Counted from the first letter of the stretch, positions 51,245 to 58,974 are shown. The stretch: DNA of 64,000 nucleotides from CBDFKY01 sp965248995 (GCA_965248995.1 CBDFKY010000002.1:1-64000); one strand, 5' to 3'. Program-made: numbers and translations. Notes: generated by a model not told the origin, from the letters alone.

Positions 51245-51866
51245 ACCCTCCCGCAAAAAAGATTTCCTCGCCGTCACGCATGGCAAGATCAACCGCAAGC
51301 TCACCGGCGATGGCTTCCTGTCCGATCTCGGCTCGCCGGAGCTGGAAAATCACCATGTGATGAAAGTGGATTATGTCGATGCCGAGGGCAATTATGCCGA
51401 GCCCGGCAAAGGCCGCAAGCGGGCGCGTAACGTGACGCAGACCACGCTCGATTATTGCAAAGCCTATGCGCTTATCAGCGAAGACCAACATACCGCCGGC
51501 GAACAGCTTTATGCCGATTGCTATTATTCCGGCCTGGTGCCGCGCGCTATCGTTTCCATGCTTGATGGGCTGCCACGCAGCGGTTCTCCTAAATTCCTTG
51601 GCTTTGCCGAAGGCCGTATCGACGCGCAGCGCCGCTATGCTGAGGTGCGGGAAACGCTCAACCGGCGCTATATCGATAAATCACGCGGCATTACCTTCTT
51701 CGAGGTAGCCTACCGCGTCTGCATCAACGGTATTCCGCTCGACGAGCTGGAAAAATGGACGCAGTGGCCGCGCCGTTCAGGAAAGAAAATCACCGGCTTA
51801 GTGCTGGATGCGGTCTATGAAATTTATGACGATATCCATAACCGAGAACGCAAGAAACGGCGTTAG
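51228..51866 (+). CDS. DUF6456-like / antiterminator-type protein
   Basis: A 212-residue basic protein opening MPKKHKPSRKKDFLAVTHGK. The middle (RNVTQTTLDYCKAYALISED, then QHTAGEQLYADCYYSGL) resembles the DUF6456 domain common in alphaproteobacterial phages and regulators. The C-terminal half looks like an HTH (LDELEKWTQWPRRSGKKITG). By position at the end of the rightward early transcript it could be a late regulator. Ribosome site GGAAACAG. Confidence 0.65.
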   Translation: MPKKHKPSRKKDFLAVTHGKINRKLTGDGFLSDLGSPELENHHVMKVDYVDAEGNYAEPGKGRKRARNVTQTTLDYCKAYALISEDQHTAGEQLYADCYYSGLVPRAIVSMLDGLPRSGSPKFLGFAEGRIDAQRRYAEVRETLNRRYIDKSRGITFFEVAYRVCINGIPLDELEKWTQWPRRSGKKITGLVLDAVYEIYDDIHNRERKKRR

Positions 51867-52660
51867 CCAATCATATCGCCGCGTTTGAGAAACGCCGAAA
51901 GCGATGCCGCTAATCCCACGATCAGCATTGCCTCATTGAAGGTCGGAACATGGCCTTCGCGCAAATGCCGCCCTTTCTCCGAACCGTATCCCCACGCCTT
52001 TTTCACAATATCGTCCAGCGGTTGCGGGAAAAGCTGCGGCGCGAGTTTAACGATGCTGCCCAGCGTCTCATTGGGCAGGTTGCTTACCTGCCGCGCGACA
52101 ATTTCCAAAGAGGCGAGCGCATGCTGTACGCCGCCGGTAATGTCTGGTGCTGGGCGTTTAGACAGGTCGCGGTAAGCTTCCTGTAGCTCGGATGCAGCCG
52201 TTGGCAGGCGCGAGGCTTGCAAATGCGCCAGCGAATCGCGCACTACCGCTTCAAATGCTTCCGGGCCGCGCGTGACGATCTGCCCGCCCAATAGCTGCCA
52301 GCCAATGCCTTTTTCGATACAAAACTCATTGAACAGCGCTGCGTATTCCTCCGCTCGGCCTTGCCGTTCCAGATCGCGGTAAAATGCTTCGGCAATATCA
52401 TAGACTTGATACCAGGGGCATTTGGAAATTAGCCATTCCGCCTCGGACTGCACATTGCCCGCCGACCAGTTATTGCTATCCGGCACTTCGCGCAGAATAT
52501 GGCAGATCGTGCTGCGGCAATCATGTGCGCTAAGACCCAGCTGTTGCGCAAAGCCCATTACATAGTACCGCAGGTTCTCGGGCGCATCTTCGCGCACCGT
52601 GATCTCCGGCGCATCGGGCTTATAGGCGTGGCGGTCTGAAAAAGATTGGTGCTTTTGCAT
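51863..52660 (-). CDS. Abortive-infection-type protein with Abi_C-like domain
   Basis: A 265-residue protein. The C-terminal segment SEKGRHLREGHVPTFNEAML and following AASLSAFLKRG match the Abi_C/AbiJ-type C-terminal domain (GRH..g..p...EA). The rest is helical with a conserved WQLLGGQIVTRGPEAFE. ATG 52660 is used; the TTG one codon earlier is also in frame. It is divergent from a nuclease-bearing AbiJ-type gene over a shared operator, suggesting a two-gene defence module. Its 3' end overlaps the DUF6456-like gene by 4 bp. Confidence 0.72.
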   Translation of the reverse strand: MQKHQSFSDRHAYKPDAPEITVREDAPENLRYYVMGFAQQLGLSAHDCRSTICHILREVPDSNNWSAGNVQSEAEWLISKCPWYQVYDIAEAFYRDLERQGRAEEYAALFNEFCIEKGIGWQLLGGQIVTRGPEAFEAVVRDSLAHLQASRLPTAASELQEAYRDLSKRPAPDITGGVQHALASLEIVARQVSNLPNETLGSIVKLAPQLFPQPLDDIVKKAWGYGSEKGRHLREGHVPTFNEAMLIVGLAASLSAFLKRGDMIG

Positions 52661-52669
52661 CAAAAAGAA

Positions 52670-52711
52670 TTAGCATATCTGCTAAGAATTACTAGCTCTT
52701 AGAGATATAAT
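52670..52711. promoter_or_regulatory. Operator and -10 box between the divergent Abi genes
   Basis: TTAGCATATCTGCTAA (52670-52685) is a perfect TTNGCA-N4-TGCNAA palindrome. A second inverted repeat CTAAGA-N10-TCTTAG follows at 52682-52703. TATAAT at 52706-52711 stands 6 bp before the ATG at 52718, predicting a leaderless mRNA. Confidence 0.68.
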
Positions 52712-52717
52712 CATGCC

Positions 52718-54085
52718 ATGAAACCAACCGCCATTTCAAACATTCGAGAGCAAGTTGCCCGCGCATTCAGCGGCGAAAAAGCCTATAACGTCGCAGCGCT
52801 TTGCGAGCGGTACGGCTTGGCTCCTGCCAATGGTGACGACCCGATGGCAAGCAAAATGAAGTACATCGTTCCGCGTTTAACCGCACTGGCCGATGATGCG
52901 GTCTTAACGATTGCGCGGGAGGCTGTGATCGAATTTCCTGACTATCACTTGCAGGAAGCCTTGTTTAAGCATGATGAAGCCAGTGCCGCTTACCGCATTA
53001 CCGAGCTGACCCGTCAGCGCCTGGCCGAGGAGCTGGATAATTTCGAGCCGCTTGCGGGCCGTGTTCACCTTACCGATTTCTTGCGTAAGTTCTGGCCGAT
53101 CGACGAACTGCAACCAAGCGGCTTCCGCTTTGATGGTTTTGAGCAGGAGCTGGGGCAGCACATGGTCTTAAACGACGATTGGCATAACAGCTACCTACTG
53201 CAGCACGTGGGCTTTTTCGAGTGTTCGCAACATTGCCTGTTCCGGTTTCTGGAGGAGCTTGCTAGCCCGTTACTGCGCGACGAGCCCGCCCAGCAAGCGC
53301 TTGTCGATGCCATCAATCCGGTGCTGGCGCGCGACGGATTTGTGATGAAACCCGATGGCTACCTGTCAGGCAGCCCGACCTTCCGTGTGCAACCGCTTCA
53401 ACAAGGCGTCGCCGGTTCAGTTAAAAATATCATTTTCGCATCCACCGGTGCCAAACCGGACTTGGTGCTGGCCGATGCCATTAATAACGATGTCGCTATT
53501 GTGCGCCATGCCGAGCATTGCCTTATCTATGACTTGGCGCTGCCGCCGGATGGCCTGCGCTGGAAAGACCTGATCGCCTGGTGGCGCATCAAACACCCAA
53601 ACCATCCCGACGACGACGCGGCCGAGCGTGATCTTTACAAACGCCTATATGCCAGCCTGCGCGATTCCGAAGCCGAGCGTATCTTTTTCCGAACCTATTT
53701 CAGTCATCTGCGGCCCATCCTCGGAGAGCAGCTGCCAGCCCTTATTCCCCAAGTCTATTTACATTACGACCCGTTTAGCATGCGCGAGCTGGCGCGGCAG
53801 GCGCAGGAGCAGCGGCTTCCCCGGCAGCGGATGGATTTTCTCATGCTGCTGCCGCATCGCCACCGCATCGTGCTGGAGATCGATGGCAAGCACCACTATG
53901 CCGATGATGACCGCGCCAATACGTCCAAATATGCTGCTATGGTTAAAGCCGACAGGGATTTGCGGCTGTTAGGCTATGAAATCTATCGCTTCGGCGGTCA
54001 CGAATTTACCGGCGACGGGGTGGAATCTTCGATTGCTGCCTTCTTCCAGCGCCTGTTCCGCAAGTATTCTGTCCTAACAAATTAG
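52718..54085 (+). CDS. AbiJ_NTD3-type protein fused to a PD-(D/E)XK nuclease
   Basis: A 455-residue protein. Residues about 95-230 (TDFLRKFWPIDEL, NDDWHNSYLLQHVGFFECSQ, FLEELASPLLRDEP, LSGSPTFRV) fit the AbiJ N-terminal domain 3. Residues 370-430 are a Vsr/DUF559-like nuclease: Asp373 in RMDFLML, and Glu387-x-Asp389-x-Lys391 in VLEIDGKHHYAD. Such proteins give abortive phage defence. The mRNA is probably leaderless. It is divergent from the Abi_C gene and carries an element operator at its promoter and another across its stop codon. Confidence 0.8.
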   Translation: MKPTAISNIREQVARAFSGEKAYNVAALCERYGLAPANGDDPMASKMKYIVPRLTALADDAVLTIAREAVIEFPDYHLQEALFKHDEASAAYRITELTRQRLAEELDNFEPLAGRVHLTDFLRKFWPIDELQPSGFRFDGFEQELGQHMVLNDDWHNSYLLQHVGFFECSQHCLFRFLEELASPLLRDEPAQQALVDAINPVLARDGFVMKPDGYLSGSPTFRVQPLQQGVAGSVKNIIFASTGAKPDLVLADAINNDVAIVRHAEHCLIYDLALPPDGLRWKDLIAWWRIKHPNHPDDDAAERDLYKRLYASLRDSEAERIFFRTYFSHLRPILGEQLPALIPQVYLHYDPFSMRELARQAQEQRLPRQRMDFLMLLPHRHRIVLEIDGKHHYADDDRANTSKYAAMVKADRDLRLLGYEIYRFGGHEFTGDGVESSIAAFFQRLFRKYSVLTN

Positions 54086-54130
54086 CAAGCCTGCAAAAGG
54101 CAACCCGCTATTGTTGGCATACTTGCCAAC
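54082..54130. promoter_or_regulatory. Two operator palindromes after the AbiJ-type gene
   Basis: TTAGCAAGCCTGCAAA (54082-54097) overlaps the stop codon; GTTGGCATACTTGCCAAC (54113-54130) is a perfect 7-bp-arm palindrome. Both fit TTNGCA-N4-TGCNAA and precede a region with no gene but two terminators. Confidence 0.7.
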
Positions 54131-54214
54131 CAACTGAACATTAAAAGAAAATGCTTGCATAGCGTCACGCCGTTAGTTAGCTTCTAGGCATAATCGGAAA
54201 GTTACGCGCAGGCA

Positions 54215-54243
54215 ACCTGGTGGCATCCCCACCGGGTTTTTTT
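54215..54243 (+). terminator. Intrinsic terminator 1
   Basis: ACCTGGTGG and CCACCGGGT form a 9-bp stem (one G-T pair) with a CATCC loop and a run of seven T. Confidence 0.85.
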
Positions 54244-54277
54244 GTGCCCGGTTATTCCTCCCTGTTATTCCTCTTGC

Positions 54278-54312
54278 GGCGGAAGGTTCCATTCCTTCCG
54301 CCGTCTTTTTTT
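54278..54312 (+). terminator. Intrinsic terminator 2
   Basis: GGCGGAAGG and CCTTCCGCC form a perfect 9-bp stem around TTCCATT, then GTCTTTTTTT. Confidence 0.88.
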
Positions 54313-54513
54313 GCTTAATAAATGAATATCGACCCCTGTTTCGATCAAGTTTTACCCGGTTTTCATCCGGTTTATTACCCTATAACCTACGAAAACTCCC
54401 TGTTTAGCGCAAATCGCTTTCGATCAGGTAAAATGGTGTTATGCCCGGAAAGCCTTGGAAATCTCTGCATCCCGCGACAAAAAAAGCGGCGCTTTGCTTA
54501 TAAGTGAATCTCT

Positions 54514-54548
54514 TAAAAAAAAGACCGGACAGCTTTCACCATCCGGCC
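54514..54548 (-). terminator. Terminator of the leftward parB operon
   Basis: On the minus strand GGCCGGA pairs with TCCGGTC around a 12-base loop and is followed by eight T. It lies 21 bp beyond the parB stop. The stretch 54313-54513 between the opposed terminators holds a weak frame (54322-54507) without a ribosome site and no gene I would support. Confidence 0.82.
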
Positions 54549-54568
54549 TTGAGTTGAGGGAGTTAAAT

Positions 54569-55594
54569 TTAGGCGGCTTCAAGCGCCTCTTCATCGATGC
54601 TTTCAGCTTCCTGACCGGCCAGCTCATCAATGATTTTCTTCTGCACCACCGGAGCGCGCATCTTTCTAATCGCCATCTCTACGATCTTGCCGATTATTTC
54701 TAGCTTCTCGGCAATCGTCACCGCACGGTTGCGATCAATCTTCTTCACGATATCCATCTCACCGTCCTTATTGAAAAAACGGTTGAGGATGGGAGCAATC
54801 GTATCGATGTGCTGTTCCAGCCCTTTGATGGCGCGGACTTCTTCTTCCGTCAGCACCGCTTCGGGGAACATATCGTCCTGGCTATCGGCATCTATGAAGT
54901 TTTGCGCTACCGCTGCCAACTCGCTGCCATCGATCTTGCCGTTTTTAATCATGTTCCAGAAGGGCGCCTGATATTCCTGCTTCACCTTGCCGAGGTAAAA
55001 AGCCTGCGTCGGATTCAGAATTCCTTGTTCCATGTAGGCCTGATATTCCGGCTTGAGATTCAAAAGCGTTAAGCGGTCATGGATACGGAACACCTGCTGG
55101 ATACCGACTTTCGCCGCGAATTGCTCCGGTGTTAGGTCATGGTCATCCATCGCCTTGCGCCACGAACGCGCTTCTTCCAACGCCGTAATATCCACGCGCT
55201 GCAAGTTTTCGATAATCATCTGGTAGGTAAGCGAATCGTCGCCTAGCTCTTTCACGATGACATCGATCTCTACCAGCTCGGCCAGCTGGCAGGCACGGTA
55301 GCGGCGTTCACCAGCGACGATCATGTATTTGCCGGTGCCATCGGGCCGTACGGTGATGGGGCTTATCAGGCCTTCGGAGCGAATCGATGCCGCCAACTCA
55401 TGCAGCTTGGCTTCATCGAATTGCTTACGTGCCTGCTCGTCGTTGGCATAAATCAACGACAGCGCCAGCTTTTGTATGGTAAGCGGGGCGGCTTCCGGCA
55501 TTTGCACTGCGCGCTTCTTAGCGGCAGGCGCTTTCCTGGCTTTGGTTTCGGGGGACTTTTTGGACGTGCGTGTTGCTTTGGCGCTCTTTGCCAT
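54569..55594 (-). CDS. parB: ParB/RepB/Spo0J family partition protein
   Basis: A 341-residue protein. A Lys/Ala-rich histone-like tail (1-35) precedes the ParB nuclease-like CTPase domain: LAASIRSEGLISPITVRP, GERRYRACQLAEL and ENLQRVDITALEEA. The HTH follows (LTPEQFAAKVGIQQ). It would bind centromere-like sites or regulate genes of the element; no parA is in the window. The last part is acidic. Upstream is a small coiled-coil gene and the conserved 36-bp element at 55944. Confidence 0.9.
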   Translation of the reverse strand: MAKSAKATRTSKKSPETKARKAPAAKKRAVQMPEAAPLTIQKLALSLIYANDEQARKQFDEAKLHELAASIRSEGLISPITVRPDGTGKYMIVAGERRYRACQLAELVEIDVIVKELGDDSLTYQMIIENLQRVDITALEEARSWRKAMDDHDLTPEQFAAKVGIQQVFRIHDRLTLLNLKPEYQAYMEQGILNPTQAFYLGKVKQEYQAPFWNMIKNGKIDGSELAAVAQNFIDADSQDDMFPEAVLTEEEVRAIKGLEQHIDTIAPILNRFFNKDGEMDIVKKIDRNRAVTIAEKLEIIGKIVEMAIRKMRAPVVQKKIIDELAGQEAESIDEEALEAA

Positions 55595-55621
55595 GTGACT
55601 TCTCCTTAGATTGGTTGAAAA

Positions 55622-55894
55622 TTAAGCCGCGTTTTCCTGCTCAGATTCGTGAGCAGCCTTGAGGTCGGCCAGCACCTCTTTCGCCAGATGGAACGCTGCC
55701 GCATCTTTCGGCAAATCGCTGATTGCAGAGCATACCATCGTGGTTACAGTGTCGCGGACTTCCAGCCGCTGCAGTTCTTCTTGCAGGTGGCGGATAGTCC
55801 ATTCGATATCGCTTTTGAGCTGTTTGCGCGTTTCTTCGACGCGGCGTTCGCATTTCAGCATCAGGGAGCGTTTGGCGAAATTCTGTGTGGTCAT
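55622..55894 (-). CDS. Small coiled-coil protein before parB
   Basis: A 90-residue protein, MTTQNFAKRSLMLKCERRVE, then an amphipathic coiled coil (IRHLQEELQRLEV) and a short helical tail. It lies 27 bp before parB in the same direction. AAGGAAAC before the ATG is a good ribosome site. Function unknown. Confidence 0.68.
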   Translation of the reverse strand: MTTQNFAKRSLMLKCERRVEETRKQLKSDIEWTIRHLQEELQRLEVRDTVTTMVCSAISDLPKDAAAFHLAKEVLADLKAAHESEQENAA

Positions 55895-55943
55895 GGCAGT
55901 TTCCTTTATGATTTGATTTCAATAACTTATGAAATTATCCAAT

Positions 55944-55979
55944 CATACGGACGCCATACCGTACACAGAAATCGACCAT
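55944..55979 (-). promoter_or_regulatory. Conserved 36-bp upstream element, copy 1
   Basis: Contains ACGGACGCCATACCGTACAC and ATCGACCAT; 31 of 36 bases match copy 2 at 58423-58458. It lies 50 bp upstream of the 55894 start. Read with copies 2 and 3, it is probably a promoter or regulator site common to the leftward operons. Confidence 0.65.
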
Positions 55980-56019
55980 CTAAACTAAAATAAATTTTTC
56001 TTTTTCAATAGATTATCGC

Positions 56020-56048
56020 TTTCCATGAATATGGATGCGCGATATAAT
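56020..56048 (+). promoter_or_regulatory. Promoter of the tRNA-like RNA
   Basis: TTTCCA, 17 bp, then a perfect TATAAT (56043-56048). Transcription would start at about 56054, at the 5' end of the tRNA-like structure. Confidence 0.6.
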
Positions 56049-56050
56049 CT

Positions 56051-56117
56051 GCGGCGACCTTGGAGGATGGTTCGGTGCCCCCTTACCAGCTAGGTTCGAT
56101 TCCTAGTAGCCGCTCCA
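56051..56117 (+). ncRNA. tRNA-like RNA lacking a D arm
   Basis: GCGGCGA (56051-56057) pairs with TAGCCGC (56107-56113) at six of seven positions as an acceptor stem; CTAGG-TTCGATT-CCTAG (56090-56106) is a perfect T arm with the TTCGA loop; T and an encoded CCA finish the 3' end. Only 32 nt lie between acceptor and T arm, too few for both D and anticodon arms; TGGT (56068) can pair with ACCA (56085) as one hairpin. At 67 nt it is about 9 short of a tRNA. It may be a decayed tRNA, an att relic or a tRNA mimic. Confidence 0.5.
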
Positions 56118-56118
56118 A

Positions 56119-56535
56119 TTATTCAGCGAACAGCGATGCCTGCTTATCGGCTTTCGCTTTTTTAGCCGGTGCATATTCCGGCACGTCAACACCAAGCTCG
56201 GCTTTGAACCATTCCGCCACCATGCGCCGATGGCACCATTCATTCGGCTTGCTAGGGTCTTTCTCCCAGCAGAGCAAGATCGGCTCATGCGGCGCGGTCA
56301 GTTTCTGGAGCGTTTCATAAACCTCTTTGGCATTGAGCGGCGCCAGAATCTCGCGGTAAAAACGCTCACGATACTTGTCCTGGTTATTCTTATATTCATC
56401 CAGCCGGAACCAATCACCGGGCGCGAGCTTTTTGAAAATCTTGTAGCCAGGGTCAAGGTTGCGAGGAAATCCATAAGAGATCACCACTCGGCCTGGCCCT
56501 GTGTATGTGTCGTAGCAGCTGGTTTGCATGGGCAT
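56119..56535 (-). CDS. DUF488-like protein
   Basis: A 138-residue protein with TGPGRVVISYGFPRNLDPGY at the N-terminus and PILLCWEKDPSKPNEWCHRR followed by MVAEWFKAELG, the pattern of DUF488 proteins found on phages and plasmids. The CWEK and CHRR cysteines are the family's conserved pair; the activity is unknown. A degenerate operator-like sequence TTAGCA-N5-TACTAA is 29 bp upstream of the start. Confidence 0.8.
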   Translation of the reverse strand: MPMQTSCYDTYTGPGRVVISYGFPRNLDPGYKIFKKLAPGDWFRLDEYKNNQDKYRERFYREILAPLNAKEVYETLQKLTAPHEPILLCWEKDPSKPNEWCHRRMVAEWFKAELGVDVPEYAPAKKAKADKQASLFAE

Positions 56536-56602
56536 AATCCTACTAAAAAGGTGGATGGATATATTAGCAGGATTTACTAATAAATAAAGCTAAATCAGCA
56601 TC

Positions 56603-56803
56603 TTAACAATCTTTTTTGCAGCGCTCTAATAGTTCCTGCAATGTTTCTCCCTCCAGCTCACCAACACCATCTTCATAGAGTTGTGTGTTGCCATCGAAGT
56701 CCGGGTTATCAAAATCTTCAACGATTACGCGCGCTGATTTGTCCGTGCAGCTTGCGCCTTCAAAACAGCTGCCGCGAATGGCGATGTAAATGGTGGTAGT
56801 CAT
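56603..56803 (-). CDS. Small acidic hypothetical protein
   Basis: A 66-residue acidic protein, MTTTIYIAIRGSCFEGASCT to LLERCKKDC. Three or four cysteines may bind metal. It overlaps the upstream DUF6908/DUF1249-like gene by ATGA and is thus in an operon. Family unknown. Confidence 0.62.
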   Translation of the reverse strand: MTTTIYIAIRGSCFEGASCTDKSARVIVEDFDNPDFDGNTQLYEDGVGELEGETLQELLERCKKDC

Positions 56804-57228
56804 CCTTCTTGCTCGTTCGTTTCTGGTAGGGTGATCTTATGGCCTTGCGCCTTAATGTTACGAAGCCACTGACTCAAAAAGCTGGTCTGGTCGCCAAACT
56901 CTTTGAGGTTGGTGATTACTGTGCCTTCGATACAGCGGCGGTAAAAACTGCCGCTCTGGAAATGCACCGGCAGAGCCATCTGCGTGACGTGCATAAGCAT
57001 GACTTCCATATCTGGGTCTGGAACTAAATCGCCATTCTGCTCGTAATAATGCGCCATGCTGATTTGCGTCACTGTGCCTTGCTGCCGCAAGACATCGATG
57101 TTCAAATCCATAAACTGACCGGCCTTCATCTTGACCCCGCTACCTTGCTGCATCGTTTGCACGTCGGGCAGAAGGGCAAGCAGGCGCTTATAGTTGGCCT
57201 GGCACTGTTTCAATACTGCCTGATTCAT
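56800..57228 (-). CDS. DUF1249/DUF6908-like plasmid protein
   Basis: A 142-residue protein with the HYYEQNGDLVPDPDMEVML motif typical of DUF1249 (YqiB-like) and DUF6908 proteins common on plasmids and ICEs. The start of the protein (NYKRLLALLPDVQTM) also fits. The biochemical role is unknown. It overlaps both neighbours by ATGA. Confidence 0.78.
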   Translation of the reverse strand: MNQAVLKQCQANYKRLLALLPDVQTMQQGSGVKMKAGQFMDLNIDVLRQQGTVTQISMAHYYEQNGDLVPDPDMEVMLMHVTQMALPVHFQSGSFYRRCIEGTVITNLKEFGDQTSFLSQWLRNIKAQGHKITLPETNEQEG

Positions 57229-57497
57229 GGGTAGCTCCTTTGCGCGTTTACCACGAAGGTGGCGTATAAAATGCCTGCGAATAAAAGGTGCTGACCGATG
57301 CGCGGAATAAACCGGCGCTCTATCAGCCCATCGCGCAGCGGGTTCTCGGCATCGGAAAAGGCGAGATGCAATTCTTCGGTGCCGATCTCGGCAACGCTTT
57401 CCAGCGGCCCAATCGTGTGAATCCAGCCGACATGCTCAGGGCTTTCGGCTTCTTCCGGGCGTTCAAAAGCGCCCAGCAAATGCAGGTAAAGAGTCAT
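57225..57497 (-). CDS. Hypothetical element protein (90 residues)
   Basis: Opens MTLYLHLLGAFERPEEAESP and ends with a hydrophobic helix (IGQHLLFAGILYATFVV). I do not recognise it. It is in the operon through ATGA overlap with the next gene. Confidence 0.6.
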   Translation of the reverse strand: MTLYLHLLGAFERPEEAESPEHVGWIHTIGPLESVAEIGTEELHLAFSDAENPLRDGLIERRFIPRIGQHLLFAGILYATFVVNAQRSYP

Positions 57498-57523
57498 TAT
57501 CAGAAACTCCTAGAGGGTTGAGG

Positions 57524-57910
57524 TTAATGCGCTGTCGCGCTGTTTGCGGCTAAGGTAGTGAGCCAGTCGCCCAACCGCCGGGCGATGACATTCACGATCT
57601 GCTGATTCACCGGCTCTTTCGGCTGCTTGGCGTATTGAGTGCCACGGCCTTGAAACCAGATGGATTCCGGCACGGCTTTTCGCTCATACAGATCGACGCG
57701 CAGCTGCATCTTGTGGTCGGGCAATAGCTTTTCGCCCGCCGGATACAGGAACGCGATTTCAACGCGCAGGAACGATTCGCCGCGGTGCTTAACTGTTATC
57801 GCCGCGCGCATCGGCTTGCTGTCGATGGGGATGACGTCCTTCGCAACCATTTCCGGCAAGCCGGGATAGAGGTTTAGGAGCTGGTCATAATGCTGTTGAT
57901 GGATGCACAT
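57524..57910 (-). CDS. DUF1249-like protein
   Basis: A 128-residue protein: YDQLLNLYPGLPEM, VKHRGESFLRVEIAFLYPAG and DHKMQLRVDLYERKAVPESI resemble the YqiB/DUF1249 pattern (YxxLLxLYPxL ... MxVRLYxDAxxAEV). It is the second such protein in this operon, perhaps by duplication of an old kind. Function unknown. Confidence 0.72.
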   Translation of the reverse strand: MCIHQQHYDQLLNLYPGLPEMVAKDVIPIDSKPMRAAITVKHRGESFLRVEIAFLYPAGEKLLPDHKMQLRVDLYERKAVPESIWFQGRGTQYAKQPKEPVNQQIVNVIARRLGDWLTTLAANSATAH

Positions 57911-57921
57911 AAAATCTCTCC

Positions 57922-58365
57922 TTACGCGACGTTAGATTGTTCGATTTCTGGCTCGATCACATACGCGCAGTCGTCATAATCTGGATGAGAGCGGATATTG
58001 TCCTCGGTGTAGATGCGCTTGGCTGAATCGTTCACTTGCTGTAAGGCCGCATCATGCGCGGCTTTCGTCATCTTGTGCGCATCGCTTTGCCAATATGCGT
58101 CATGCTCGCAAGACTGATACTCCAAGCAATTCGCGGCCTTGATAATTTGAACGGTGGACTGGCGCGTAAATGCCAAACGCTCATCGATCTCGAAACCCAT
58201 GTAGTTTTCCCGGTCATCGGGATAGCGGCAGCGAACGCTCTCAATGTTTTCGTTCAGCAGGATTTCACCGATTTGCTGAACGGTGAGTCCTGGTCTTAAA
58301 TTCTGCTGCGCAATGAATACAGCAAGCGTCGTGACATGCGCGTTTGGAACAATGAAAGCTGACAT
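57922..58365 (-). CDS. Hypothetical element protein, first gene of its operon
   Basis: A 147-residue protein, MSAFIVPNAHVTTLAVFIAQ, with a later DENYMGFEIDERLAFTRQ-like stretch. I do not recognise it. It is the first of five leftward genes and has the conserved 36-bp element 58 bp upstream. Confidence 0.65.
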   Translation of the reverse strand: MSAFIVPNAHVTTLAVFIAQQNLRPGLTVQQIGEILLNENIESVRCRYPDDRENYMGFEIDERLAFTRQSTVQIIKAANCLEYQSCEHDAYWQSDAHKMTKAAHDAALQQVNDSAKRIYTEDNIRSHPDYDDCAYVIEPEIEQSNVA

Positions 58366-58422
58366 GATTTTTACCTCTCTATTGGTGATTAAGTTGCTGT
58401 TTAATTAGTAACTTTATCCCAG

Positions 58423-58458
58423 CACACGGACGCTTTACCGTCCACAAAAATCGACCAT
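58423..58458 (-). promoter_or_regulatory. Conserved 36-bp upstream element, copy 2
   Basis: Contains ACGGACGCTTTACCGTCCAC and ATCGACCAT. GGACG and CGTCC form an inverted repeat here. It lies 58 bp upstream of the 58365 start. Confidence 0.65.
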
Positions 58459-58482
58459 AAAAACAATAAATATCAGCCACTT

Positions 58483-58498
58483 ATGGCAAGTTTGCCAA
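58483..58498. promoter_or_regulatory. Operator palindrome before the 58614 gene
   Basis: ATGGCAAGTTTGCCAA fits TTNGCA-N4-TGCNAA with one change. It lies between the divergent 58365 and 58614 genes. Confidence 0.6.
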
Positions 58499-58613
58499 GT
58501 GCGCTCCTCACGAAATACCCATGTCCAAGTTATCTCCGCGCTGCGAGGCGGGCATGGGTTGTATGCAGCGACGGACAGCCGGAAAAGCAGCGGCAATTTT
58601 TAGGAGTTCAACC

Positions 58614-58967
58614 ATGTTAACTTTCAAGGAGCTTAGACATATCATGAGTAAATTTTTCGACGACATCGAAGCATCGATCAAAGACATCCACATCAATCAC
58701 GGCTTGGATAATGAAACCGTTACCAAGGAAATCGCGGAAGCGATCGCCACCAACGTTGAACCGCTGAAAACCCAGCTCACCGGTCAGCAAACGCAAATCG
58801 AAGAATTGCAGCGTGCTCTGCAGGACACTGTTACCGCTATCAAGGGCGGTGATAATGATGCTGCTTTGGCAACCGCTACTGCAGCCGTTAATGGCACCGG
58901 CTCAGCAAGCAGCGACTCGCCTTCTGCGGGCAATGACAGTGCCGGCGCTGGTCAGGCCGTATCGTAA
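58614..58967 (+). CDS. Small coiled-coil protein
   Basis: A 117-residue protein, MLTFKELRHIMSKFFDDIEA, then a helical coiled coil (LTGQQTQIEELQRALQDTVT) and a Ser/Gly/Ala-rich tail. AGGAG lies 7 bases before this ATG, which decides the start over 58521. It is the only rightward gene in a leftward block, and its promoter carries an operator, so it is probably under the repressor. Confidence 0.65.
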   Translation: MLTFKELRHIMSKFFDDIEASIKDIHINHGLDNETVTKEIAEAIATNVEPLKTQLTGQQTQIEELQRALQDTVTAIKGGDNDAALATATAAVNGTGSASSDSPSAGNDSAGAGQAVS

Positions 58968-58974
58968 ACCTTAT

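Larger units (their letters stand above)
54131..54312 (+). ncRNA. Candidate regulated small RNA
   Basis: No coding frame is convincing between 54131 and 54312, yet it starts with two operators and ends in two rightward terminators. A CATAAT-like -10 box at about 54189-54194 would give a short transcript to 54240 and a longer one to 54312. The promoter is weak, so the call is tentative. Confidence 0.35.

Noticed and set aside
54322..54507. 61-codon rightward frame between opposed terminators
   Set aside because: No ribosome site or promoter and no protein-like pattern.
56051..56117. Ordinary tRNA gene
   Set aside because: Only 32 nt separate acceptor and T stems; no consistent five-pair anticodon arm plus D arm can be drawn.
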